Source: a bacterium (GTDB lineage Bacteria > 4484-113 > JAFGCY01). Taken from it: a DNA stretch of 64,000 nucleotides. Numbering within the stretch: the stretch's first letter is position 1; every line of letters starts with the position of its first letter. This document shows positions 1 through 6,121 of this stretch, piece by piece. The stretch lies in assembly GCA_020440605.1 (NCBI GenBank), contig JAGRNT010000005.1:62001-126000 (forward strand), read 5' to 3'. The notes under the pieces were generated by a model. It was not told the origin of the DNA. It ran no database searches and worked only from the letters and a program-made list of their open reading frames with translations. The position numbers and the translations under genes are program-made.

Positions 1-357
1 GACTGTCTGAGGCTGGAAGGCAAAGCTCCCTGGCAGAAGGCTGCGATTCCAGATGATTGCGATCCCGCCGCCGAGCAGGGGGATCAGCAGGTCCGGGCTG
101 CCATTGCCATCCACATCATAACTCTCCATGTCCATTCCGGGAGAGCTCGTGGTAATGCTCGGGCTAGGGTTGGCATCATCCTTCGAAGCTGGTGCTGCCT
201 CAAGCGAATGTGGAAAATCCTGCTGCTGTAAACCAGGCGGTTGCTGTGTTGCTCCTGTTGGTGTTTCCGCCAGTTCTGTTGAGTGACTGGCCGTGCAGCC
301 AATGCTGAGCATAGCTACGGCCAGCACTGAGCACACCAAGGGAATTCCATTCTCCAT
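1..357 (-). CDS. Lipoprotein with FG-GAP/EF-hand-like repeat, truncated by window edge
   Basis: This reading frame starts at an ATG on the minus strand and runs off the left edge, giving 119 N-terminal residues. The N-terminus is a short hydrophobic signal peptide ending in a lipobox (LSIGC at about residues 17-21), so export and lipid anchoring are expected. A low-complexity linker rich in Thr, Pro, Ser and Gln follows. After it comes DVDGNGSPDLLIPLLGGG, which resembles the calcium-binding FG-GAP/VCBS repeat pattern in which Asp-rich turns precede a hydrophobic strand. The domain assignment rests on this one partial repeat. The rest of the protein lies outside the window, so no function can be given. 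Confidence 0.7.
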   Translation of the reverse strand, partial: MENGIPLVCSVLAVAMLSIGCTASHSTELAETPTGATQQPPGLQQQDFPHSLEAAPASKDDANPSPSITTSSPGMDMESYDVDGNGSPDLLIPLLGGGIAIIWNRSLLPGSFAFQPQTV

Positions 358-432
358 CCGCAATCTGTTATTGCCGGATCAGCTATGAATCAATCCAGCC
401 TGTTGCAGGCTCGCTCAGATCATCCAGCCTGA

Positions 433-1860
433 TCAGCCCAGCTCCCGGGCCATTTCACCCAGGCGGCGGATCGCATTCCCGACCTGCTCATTCCACTGCA
501 GCGCGGCATTCAGGCGGATGCAGCTGGCATAGCGCGCCTGGCTGGTGAAGATCGGCCCCGGGGCGATGGAGATCCCTTCCGCCAGCGCCGCCTGGAAGAG
601 CCTGAGCCCGCTCAGCCCCGCCGGCAGTTCGATCCACAGCACATAGCCGCCGCTCGGCCGGGTCAGGCGCGTGCCGCGCGGGAAGTGCTCGCGCACACTG
701 TAGGAGCACTGCTCCATGCAGTCGCGCAGGCTGCGCCGGAAGCGCCGTAGATGCGCATCATAGGCTCCGCTCGCCAGGAATTCCGCCAGCGCCAGCTGCT
801 GCAGGGAGGGTGCGCCGATCGTGGAGTTGAACTGCAGCTGCTCCAGTTCCAGCCGGCGCTGCCCGCTGGCCGCGATCCAGCCGATGCGCAGGCCCGGGGC
901 CAGGCTCTTCGAGAATGATGAGCAGAGCACCACGCGGTCCTCCCTGTCATAGCCGCGGATCGGCACGGGCCGGCGGCCGGAGTAGTGCAGCTCGCCGTAG
1001 ATGTCATCCTCGATCACCGTGAAGTCGTGGCGGCCCGCCAGTTCCAACAGCTGCCTGCGGGACTGCTCCGGCATCAGGCTGCCCAGCGGATTGCTGAAGC
1101 TCGGAATCAGCAGCACGGCGGCGATCCGCCGCATCCCGGCTGCCTCATCCAGCGCGCGCAGGTCAATGCCCGTCTGCGGGCTGGTCGGCAGTTCCAGGGC
1201 GCGCAGCCCGTGGTGCTCCAGCACCTGCAGCAGGCCGAAGAAGGTCGGCGATTCCACGGCCACGGTATCGCCGGGCTTGGTCAGGGCCTGCAGCGAAAGG
1301 TTCAGGGCGTCCATTCCGCCGCTGGTGATCAGGATCTCATCCGCGCTCAGTTCACCCATCCAGTTCAGGCTGCGCAGGGCGATCTGCCGCCTGAGCTCCG
1401 GCAGGCCCGGCGGGAACTGGTAGTTCATCGCCGCCTCCGGCTGCTCGCGCAGTACGCGGCCCATGATGCTGGCCAGACGTTTCACGGGCAGGTAGTCCAG
1501 ACTGGGTGCGGCGCAGCCCAGCGGCAGATGCAGCGGGTTGGCCACACTGCGCAGGAAGTCATGCAGCATGCGGTTGCCGGGCACACTGACGCGCTCGATA
1601 TCCGGGCTAGTGATGCTCGGCAGCTCCAGGCTGCGCTGCGGGCTGCGGCGCACGAAATGTCCGCTCTGGGGCAGGGTTTCAATCAGACCGCGGCTTTCGA
1701 GGATGCCGTAGGCCTGCATCACGGTGGAGATGCTGATCCCCAGTTCGCTGCTCAGCGCCCTGAGGGAGGGCATCCGCTCACCGGGCAGCAGTGCACCACT
1801 GCTGATGCGGCGCGCGATGTTGTCGGCGACATTCTCGTAGAGGAAACCCTGTGGAGGCAT
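433..1860 (-). CDS. MocR-family transcriptional regulator (GntR HTH fused to PLP aminotransferase fold)
   Basis: The protein has 475 residues, typical for MocR/GabR/PdxR proteins. Residues 5-70 form a GntR-type winged helix (RMPSLRALSSELGISISTV). Residues 110-470 form a fold-type I aminotransferase domain. The PLP-binding Lys is K318 in SSFSKSLAPGLRIGWI, with the phosphate-contacting Arg just after it, and PSFSNPLG and EDDIYGEL are the usual cofactor-binding segments. Family members use the aminotransferase domain to sense PLP or an amino-acid adduct rather than as an enzyme. The region directly upstream holds repeated copies of CTGTTATG, so autoregulation is likely. The effector and targets are unknown. 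The three small-protein genes just upstream are on the same strand. Confidence 0.9.
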   Translation of the reverse strand: MPPQGFLYENVADNIARRISSGALLPGERMPSLRALSSELGISISTVMQAYGILESRGLIETLPQSGHFVRRSPQRSLELPSITSPDIERVSVPGNRMLHDFLRSVANPLHLPLGCAAPSLDYLPVKRLASIMGRVLREQPEAAMNYQFPPGLPELRRQIALRSLNWMGELSADEILITSGGMDALNLSLQALTKPGDTVAVESPTFFGLLQVLEHHGLRALELPTSPQTGIDLRALDEAAGMRRIAAVLLIPSFSNPLGSLMPEQSRRQLLELAGRHDFTVIEDDIYGELHYSGRRPVPIRGYDREDRVVLCSSFSKSLAPGLRIGWIAASGQRRLELEQLQFNSTIGAPSLQQLALAEFLASGAYDAHLRRFRRSLRDCMEQCSYSVREHFPRGTRLTRPSGGYVLWIELPAGLSGLRLFQAALAEGISIAPGPIFTSQARYASCIRLNAALQWNEQVGNAIRRLGEMARELG

Positions 1861-1930
1861 TGCATAACAGATTTACCTTATGGAGGGAAAATTGCAACTG
1901 TTATGCAGAGGGCAGGGCCTGACTGTTATG
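1861..1930. promoter_or_regulatory. Probable MocR autoregulatory operator: inverted and direct repeats
   Basis: TGCATAACAG (1861-1870) directly abuts the start codon of the minus-strand MocR gene. Its exact reverse complement CTGTTATGCA lies at 1898-1907, and a third half-site CTGTTATG lies at 1923-1930, exactly 25 bp from the second. MocR proteins characterised elsewhere bind pairs of direct and inverted half-sites as dimers. The geometry and position therefore support an operator for the adjacent regulator. Binding itself is inference. Confidence 0.65.
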
Positions 1931-1961
1931 GCTTTCCTGCCGGTTTGGGAGCGGTGGAGGA

Positions 1962-2135
1962 TCAGGCGGAGGCGGTGTAGTCCATCATGAAGATCACTTC
2001 GCGGGTGGCGAGGCCTTCCAGCACGGGGTTGCGGCGCAGTTCCATCAGCAGCAGCTCGAAGTCCCAGCTGCAGACCAGGTGATTGTGAATGCCGGATTCC
2101 TCCAGCCTGATGGATTGAAGTTCTTCTGTCCGCAT
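1962..2135 (-). CDS. Small paralogous protein 1 of 3 (WDFE-LL-LR-NPV family), 57 aa
   Basis: This 57-residue frame starts at an ATG preceded by a strong GGGAGG site 8 nt upstream. It is related to two other small genes in this window (2360-2536 and 4491-4664). All share the core W-D-F-E-x-L-L-x-x-L-R-x-x-P-V, here SWDFELLLMELRRNPVLEG. This copy is the most divergent: it has Leu where the others have a second Glu, and its C-terminus (MMDYTASA) lacks the EYFAQA ending. No signal peptide or membrane segment is visible. I do not recognise the family. The core looks like an amphipathic helix followed by a turn. It lies between paralog 2 and the MocR gene, all on the minus strand. Confidence 0.75.
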   Translation of the reverse strand: MRTEELQSIRLEESGIHNHLVCSWDFELLLMELRRNPVLEGLATREVIFMMDYTASA

Positions 2136-2359
2136 GTCGTGATCCTCCCGTTCCTTCCCATTTGCAGATCTCCCATCCCTGGCCCCGGGAAACTGATCTG
2201 CATCAATTGCCTAATCGCAGAAAGATTATCTGGAATTAGCCTTACTGAGAAGGGAATTTAATTAACAAGCCGTTAAATGGAAATCAAGCTGGAATTAACT
2301 ATTCCAGAATTGAAATCCGGACTCGTTCTCAAATTGGTCTGGATCACGCTCAGGCCGCA

Positions 2360-2536
2360 TCAGGCCTGGGCAAAGTACTCCTTGGCAATCAGCGGGCCGT
2401 TGCCGTACTGGCCACGCAGCACCGGGTTCGCCCTCAGCTCCGCCAGCAGCTCCTCAAAGTCCCAGCTGCTCAGCAGGTGCTGATGCCCGATCTCCTCGAA
2501 ATAGCCCCGCTCTTCCCGATTTCCCTCAATCTGCAT
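2360..2536 (-). CDS. Small paralogous protein 2 of 3, 58 aa
   Basis: This 58-residue protein has the core SSWDFEELLAELRANPVLRG followed by a short variable linker and the ending AKEYFAQA, nearly identical to the ending of paralog 3 (AREYFAQA). I chose the ATG at 2536 over a GTG four codons earlier because GGAGGC sits 5-6 nt before it, in the same arrangement as in paralog 3. The N-terminal third is acidic and variable while the C-terminal half is conserved. No enzymatic motif is present. It could be a regulator, an adaptor or a precursor peptide, but nothing in the window decides between these. Confidence 0.8.
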   Translation of the reverse strand: MQIEGNREERGYFEEIGHQHLLSSWDFEELLAELRANPVLRGQYGNGPLIAKEYFAQA

Positions 2537-2617
2537 GCTTGCCTCCACTGCATTCCGTACCTACAGCGAGCACTGCCTCCCGGCCTGACCAGTCCTTGTC
2601 AGTCGGCAGTCCATATT

Positions 2618-2637
2618 GATCATACCGAAATTTAACC
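2618..2637 (-). promoter_or_regulatory. Conserved upstream element of small-protein gene 2
   Basis: On the minus strand this reads GGTTAAATTTCGGTATGATC, matching at 16 of 20 positions an element at 4734-4753 upstream of paralog 3. It lies about 82 nt before the start codon, with the paralog 3 copy about 70 nt before its start. It may be a promoter core or an activator site shared by the two genes. Confidence 0.45.
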
Positions 2638-2698
2638 GGAATTTCAGGAATAATCGGCGTTTTTTTCCATTTAAGGCAAGAACGGTGAATGCAATGCG

Positions 2699-2732
2699 AA
2701 AAAAAAGTGGCCCCGCCATCCGCAGGGCCACT
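2699..2732 (-). terminator. Rho-independent terminator after the Asp-rich lipoprotein gene
   Basis: Read on the minus strand, the perfect 8-bp stem AGTGGCCC / GGGCCACT encloses a 11-nt loop and is followed at once by a run of seven T. It lies 55 nt past the stop codon of the lipoprotein gene at 2788-4236 and separates that gene from small-protein gene 2. Confidence 0.85.
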
Positions 2733-2787
2733 CCACGTTCTCTGCAATCTGCCGGCGGCACCTCCCTGTGCCCCAGCCTGGTCCAAC

Positions 2788-4236
2788 TTACTTGTCGTCG
2801 CCGCCACCCTTGCCGGAGTTGTCGTCGTCGCCTTCGTCATCATCGCCGCCGCCCTTGCCGGAGTTGTCGTCGTCTCCGCCATTGTCGTCACCGGCGCTGT
2901 CATCGTCGCCATTGCCGCCGTTGTCATCACCGATGTCATCGCCGCCGTTGTCGTCACCGGCTCCGTCATCATTGCCGTTGCCGCCGTTGTCATCACCGAT
3001 GTCATCGCCGCCGTTGTCGTCGCCGGAGTTGTCGTCATCGCCGCCGTTGCCGCCGCTGATGCCACTGTCCTCGAGCTTGACGCGGCGGGCATGCCAGCTG
3101 TCACCGCTCAGGTCGCCGGTGATCTCCACGAACATCCCGACCGCGAACAGGGCGGGGTCCGCATTGCGGTTGTCGCCGATGCGCCAGACGGTTTCGCCGC
3201 TGACGGAGAATTCCTGGCCGGCCACGGTGATCGTGCCCTCGCCGATGGCCTCGATCAGGCCCTTGACCTCCAGCTCGTCGATGCCGGTGCCGTTGTCATC
3301 GCCGCCGTTGCCGGAGCCGATCCCGCTGAAGTCATCCTCGGTCTTGACCTTGCTCGCGATCCAGCCGCCGTTGCCGTCACTGAAGCCCTCGACCTCGACG
3401 AAGGTCCCGCTGGTGAACAGGGCCGGGTCGGCATTGCGGTTGTCACCGATGCGCCAGGTGGTGCCGCTGCTGATGGCGAAGCTCGTGCCGCCCACGGTGA
3501 TGTTCTCAGCGCTGATGCTCTCGATCAGTCCCTTGACCTCGAGCTCGTGCAGGCCGCTGTTGCTGTCATCGATGCTGCCGCCGCTGAAGCTGGTGTCCGG
3601 CAGTCCGTCGCCGTCGCTGTCATCGAAGCTGTCATCGAAGCTGCCGTCGTTGTTGTCATCCACGCGGGTCTCGCCGCCGCGGCGACGGTGCTGGCGGTGG
3701 CTGCTCTCGGAGTTGCCGTGGTCATCGTTCAGGTGGAATTCGACCTCGATCGCATCCAGCTGGCCGTCATTGTCGGAATCGCTCACGCCGATCTGCTGCA
3801 GCAGCTCGGTGACCGCCTGGTTGGCGAGGTCCACCGGGAAGTACAGCTCGATCTCGTCGAGGCGGCCGTCACCGTCCAGGTCCTGGGTGGACTTGAACTC
3901 GATCTTCACGAGGTAGCCGTCACCGCTGGGGATGCCCTTGAACTCGTACTTGCCGAGGCTGTCGGTCACATCCGTGCCCATCAGGCTGCCGGTGGAGGTG
4001 TTGATCAGGCTGACCAGCAGGCCGGCCAGACCATCACCGACGGCGCTGGAGGCTTTCACATCCGTGCTCTGCAGCACCGTGCCGTTGACGTTGGTGGTTC
4101 CGGCAGCCACTCCGTTGCCGTTGTCCACCGGCAGCGGGGCGCTGGATCCGCCGCCGCCGCAGGACGCGATGGTCAGGCTGGTGATGACTGCCGCAAGCAG
4201 GCCGATGGCGTTGTTCTTGATTACCGTGTTGTTCAT
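2788..4236 (-). CDS. Asp/Asn/Gly-rich lipoprotein with two DUF5666-like domains
   Basis: The start at 4236 is chosen because AGGAG lies 8 nt upstream and the protein then begins with a signal peptide and lipobox (LTIASC) followed by a Gly run; this gives 482 residues. A prealbumin-like segment (about 50-125, with GTDVTDSLGKYEFKGIPSG) is followed by Asp-rich calcium-binding-type loops (SDSDNDGQLDAIEVE; DSDGDGLPD). Then come two homologous domains of about 75 residues, each beginning with ELEVKGLIE and containing TWRIGDNRNADPALF, which resemble DUF5666. The last 90 residues are repeats of GDDNGGDD type, ending in Lys. The tail is probably an extended, calcium-binding surface stalk. A homologue lies at 5025-5840. 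The two genes share a promoter module. Confidence 0.85.
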   Translation of the reverse strand: MNNTVIKNNAIGLLAAVITSLTIASCGGGGSSAPLPVDNGNGVAAGTTNVNGTVLQSTDVKASSAVGDGLAGLLVSLINTSTGSLMGTDVTDSLGKYEFKGIPSGDGYLVKIEFKSTQDLDGDGRLDEIELYFPVDLANQAVTELLQQIGVSDSDNDGQLDAIEVEFHLNDDHGNSESSHRQHRRRGGETRVDDNNDGSFDDSFDDSDGDGLPDTSFSGGSIDDSNSGLHELEVKGLIESISAENITVGGTSFAISSGTTWRIGDNRNADPALFTSGTFVEVEGFSDGNGGWIASKVKTEDDFSGIGSGNGGDDNGTGIDELEVKGLIEAIGEGTITVAGQEFSVSGETVWRIGDNRNADPALFAVGMFVEITGDLSGDSWHARRVKLEDSGISGGNGGDDDNSGDDNGGDDIGDDNGGNGNDDGAGDDNGGDDIGDDNGGNGDDDSAGDDNGGDDDNSGKGGGDDDEGDDDNSGKGGGDDK

Positions 4237-4268
4237 GTCAGTGCTCCTGTCTCGAATCTGATGTTGGT

Positions 4269-4331
4269 AGTGTACCGCTTCAGGAATCCCCAAAACAGGT
4301 TCACTATTGGGGATTGTTGCCGGTGACACTT
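4269..4331 (-). promoter_or_regulatory. 63-nt promoter module A, shared with 5874-5936
   Basis: The minus strand carries CGGTACACT (4277-4269) at the proximal end and a distal block (4331-4294) containing AAGTGTCACCGGCA and TAGTGA. The same two parts occur at exactly the same spacing, 63 nt end to end, upstream of the second Asp-rich lipoprotein, while the bases between them differ. TACACT is a fair -10 hexamer about 30 nt before the start codon. The distal block probably binds a regulator common to both genes. Confidence 0.65.
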
Positions 4332-4423
4332 TTCCCTGATGATCCCGGAATGCCGATTAATACTGGATGTAACCAGTTTCCGTCCGTGCGGAAGTGTCAC
4401 GTCACTGCAGGTGTCTAGATAAG

Positions 4424-4435
4424 TGATACCTATCA
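4424..4435. promoter_or_regulatory. Small palindrome TGATA-N2-TATCA
   Basis: TGATACCTATCA is an inverted repeat of the same half-site found at 4827-4840 and 6017-6031. It lies in the 254-nt gap between the first Asp-rich lipoprotein and small-protein gene 3. The repetition suggests a regulator site; the second MocR-type protein (6122-7651) is one candidate binder. Short palindromes also arise by chance, so this is tentative. Confidence 0.35.
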
Positions 4436-4490
4436 AAGCGATCATCAAGGGGGTCAATATGGTGACGCTTTTGCGTTCCTTCGCCGAAGC

Positions 4491-4664
4491 TCAGGCCTGG
4501 GCGAAGTATTCCCGGGCCACGATGAAGCTGTCGTCCGTTTCACCGCGCATCACGGGATGGCGGCGCAGCTGGGCCAGCAGTTCCTCGAAGTCCCAGCGCT
4601 TCAGCAGCTGGGCGTAGTAGAGAGCGGCCCCGTTCTCGTCATGCTGTAATTCCATTTCCCACAT
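4491..4664 (-). CDS. Small paralogous protein 3 of 3, 57 aa
   Basis: The 57-residue protein starts at the ATG at 4664, 6-7 nt after ATGGAGGC, the same leader arrangement as paralog 2; longer in-frame starts lack a ribosome site. Its core is RWDFEELLAQLRRHPVMRG and it ends in AREYFAQA. The alignment with paralog 2 is continuous over the last 40 residues, while the first 17 differ. It is soluble by appearance, with no cysteine, signal peptide or metal motif. It lies between the two Asp-rich lipoprotein genes, on the same strand, with a shared upstream element at 4734-4753. Confidence 0.8.
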   Translation of the reverse strand: MWEMELQHDENGAALYYAQLLKRWDFEELLAQLRRHPVMRGETDDSFIVAREYFAQA

Positions 4665-4733
4665 GGTCTGCCTCCATTGCATTCCCGTTACAGCTGCGGC
4701 CCTGCCGGACATCCATGTCCGCGGGCACTGTCC

Positions 4734-4753
4734 GATATTACCGGAATTTAACC
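4734..4753 (-). promoter_or_regulatory. Conserved upstream element of small-protein gene 3
   Basis: The minus strand reads GGTTAAATTCCGGTAATATC, 16 of 20 identical to the element at 2618-2637. It is 70 nt before the start codon. A weaker relative (TTAATTAAATTCCC) lies upstream of small-protein gene 1 near 2240-2262. Confidence 0.45.
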
Positions 4754-4826
4754 TTTCTGCCGAGGGACACTACTCAGTGTTCTGACAGGTTACACTCGCT
4801 TACATTTTTGTTACCAGATATCCACT

Positions 4827-4840
4827 TTGATACATATCAA
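4827..4840. promoter_or_regulatory. Palindrome TTGATA-N2-TATCAA
   Basis: TTGATACATATCAA has perfect 6-bp arms and the same half-site as 4424-4435 and 6017-6031. It lies in an AT-rich intergenic stretch about 100 bp beyond the terminator of the second Asp-rich lipoprotein gene. A binding site for a local regulator is possible. Confidence 0.35.
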
Positions 4841-4943
4841 TATGCACTTCCCTGGATTGTCTGAATTCCGGCTGAGCGGGTGCCTGGATCGCCAGGGGAA
4901 AGCGATGCAGAGCAGCTGCCCTGCTGCTCCAGGCTCCGCATAC

Positions 4944-4969
4944 AAAAAAGGCCCCGGCATGCGGGGCCT
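4944..4969 (-). terminator. Rho-independent terminator after second Asp-rich lipoprotein gene
   Basis: On the minus strand, AGGCCCCG and CGGGGCCT form a perfect 8-bp GC-rich stem around a 5-nt loop, followed by a T run (4949-4944). It lies 55 nt past the stop codon of the gene at 5025-5840, the same distance as for the first lipoprotein. Confidence 0.85.
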
Positions 4970-5024
4970 CTCCTGGATTGCGCGCGGGACAGCCTCCTGC
5001 CGTCCACGTCGTGGTTGGAACTGC

Positions 5025-5840
5025 TTAGTTGTCGTCGCCTGAGTCATCTCCGGAGTCGTCACCGGAGTCATCACCGTTGTCGTCACCGGAGTCATCACCG
5101 CCGTTGTCGTCGCCGATATCATCGCCGCCATTGTCGTCCCCACCGTTGTCGTCGCCGACATCATCGCCGCCGTTGTCGTCGCTGGAGTCATGGTCATCAT
5201 CGTCATCGGAGATGCCGTCGGCGTCGTGGTCATCGAAGCTGTCCTCGAAGTGGCCGTCGCCGTCATCATCAATCAGGGTCTCGCCGCTGCGGTGGCGGTG
5301 CTCACTGTGGTGGTCCTCCACATGGCCGTGGTCATCGCTGAGATGGAACTCCACTTCCACCGCGTCGAACTCGCCGTCATCATCGGAGTCACTCACGCCG
5401 ATGCGCTGCAGCAGCTGGGTGACGGACTGGTCGGCCAGGTCCACGGGGAAGTTCAGCTCGACATGGTCCGGCGTTCCATCGCCGTCCAGATCCTGGCTGG
5501 ATTCGAACTCAACCTTGATCATGTAGCCGTTGCCGCTGGGGACACCCTTGAATTCATAATGTCCGCTGGTGTCGGTCACATCCGTGCCGAGCTTCTGGCC
5601 ACTGCTGTTCAGCAGGCCCACGAGGATCCCGGGCAGGCCGGCACCGACGGTGCTCGAAACCTTGACATCGCTGCCCTGCACCAGCTGGCCGCTGACATTG
5701 GAGGTGCCGGGGGCCACGCCATTACCGGGGCCCGGCAGGCCGGCTCCGCCGCCCCCGCCTCCGCAGGAAGCCAGGGCCAGTCCAGCCAGCAGGGTGGTGG
5801 AGGCGATGATACGATTAGTCCAGTTGATTGCGTGCTGCAT
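5025..5840 (-). CDS. Asp/Asn/Gly-rich lipoprotein, short paralog
   Basis: The start at 5840 has GGAG 9 nt upstream and gives a 271-residue protein with a clean signal peptide and lipobox (LALASC) before a Gly run. It aligns with the first two thirds of the lipoprotein at 2788-4236: the VxGxxxQGSDVKxSSxVGxGLPGILV segment, a GTDVTDxxGxYEFKGxPSG prealbumin-like strand, and the acidic loop SDSDDDGEFDAVEVE. The two DUF5666-like domains are missing. A tail of about 75 residues rich in GDDNGGDD and GDDS repeats closes it. Lipid-anchored, acidic and probably calcium-binding at the cell surface. Its promoter module (5874-5936) and terminator geometry match those of its paralog. Confidence 0.85.
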   Translation of the reverse strand: MQHAINWTNRIIASTTLLAGLALASCGGGGGGAGLPGPGNGVAPGTSNVSGQLVQGSDVKVSSTVGAGLPGILVGLLNSSGQKLGTDVTDTSGHYEFKGVPSGNGYMIKVEFESSQDLDGDGTPDHVELNFPVDLADQSVTQLLQRIGVSDSDDDGEFDAVEVEFHLSDDHGHVEDHHSEHRHRSGETLIDDDGDGHFEDSFDDHDADGISDDDDDHDSSDDNGGDDVGDDNGGDDNGGDDIGDDNGGDDSGDDNGDDSGDDSGDDSGDDN

Positions 5841-5873
5841 TTTGATTCTCCAGGTTCGCTTCAAGATGTGTTG

Positions 5874-5936
5874 AGTGTACCGACCACGATCAGGCTCTAA
5901 CAGAGTCACTATCGGGGAATTGTGCCGGTGACACTT
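5874..5936 (-). promoter_or_regulatory. 63-nt promoter module B, shared with 4269-4331
   Basis: CGGTACACT (proximal) and the distal block with AAGTGTCACCGGCA and TAGTGA occur at the same 63-nt span as in module A. The spacer sequence differs, so selection appears to hold the two ends and their distance. The module lies 34 nt before the start codon of the lipoprotein gene. Confidence 0.65.
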
Positions 5937-6016
5937 GCAGTTGGCCCTGCCAGTTGATACACTGACACCTTAATAGATATCACTCCCTGCTGAGAAATCT
6001 CTGAAATGTCCCGAAA

Positions 6017-6031
6017 TGATACGGGGTATCA
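6017..6031. promoter_or_regulatory. Palindrome TGATAC-N3-GTATCA upstream of the second MocR gene
   Basis: This 15-bp inverted repeat with perfect 6-bp arms is 91 bp before the MocR start codon. GntR-superfamily operators often have an AC/GT palindromic core like this. Related half-sites occur at 5954-5959, 4424-4435 and 4827-4840. Confidence 0.45.
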
Positions 6032-6121
6032 GTTCCCGGGGGCTTCTGCAAGTGTGCCTGCCCTTATTCGAAACAAGTGTCTCTTGATCAGGCTGGCCAT
6101 AGCGGGGATACTTTCATTGCC

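Larger units (their letters stand above)
4665..5024. other. Intergenic region, 360 nt, with regulatory elements only
   Basis: No convincing gene is present. It holds the upstream element of small-protein gene 3 (4734-4753), a palindrome (4827-4840) and the terminator of the downstream-reading lipoprotein gene (4944-4969). The stretch around 4780-4845 is distinctly AT-rich compared with the window. Confidence 0.6.

Noticed and set aside
2689..4326. Long open frame on the plus strand opposite the Asp-rich lipoprotein
   Set aside because: It is antisense to GAC/GAT-rich codons and yields biased Val/Ala/Ile protein without motifs; the minus frame has lipobox, ribosome site, promoter and terminator.
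5029..5200. CRISPR-like or minisatellite array
   Set aside because: The repeats are codon repeats for Gly-Asp-Asp-Asn in the tail of the lipoprotein, in frame and irregular, without spacers of constant length.
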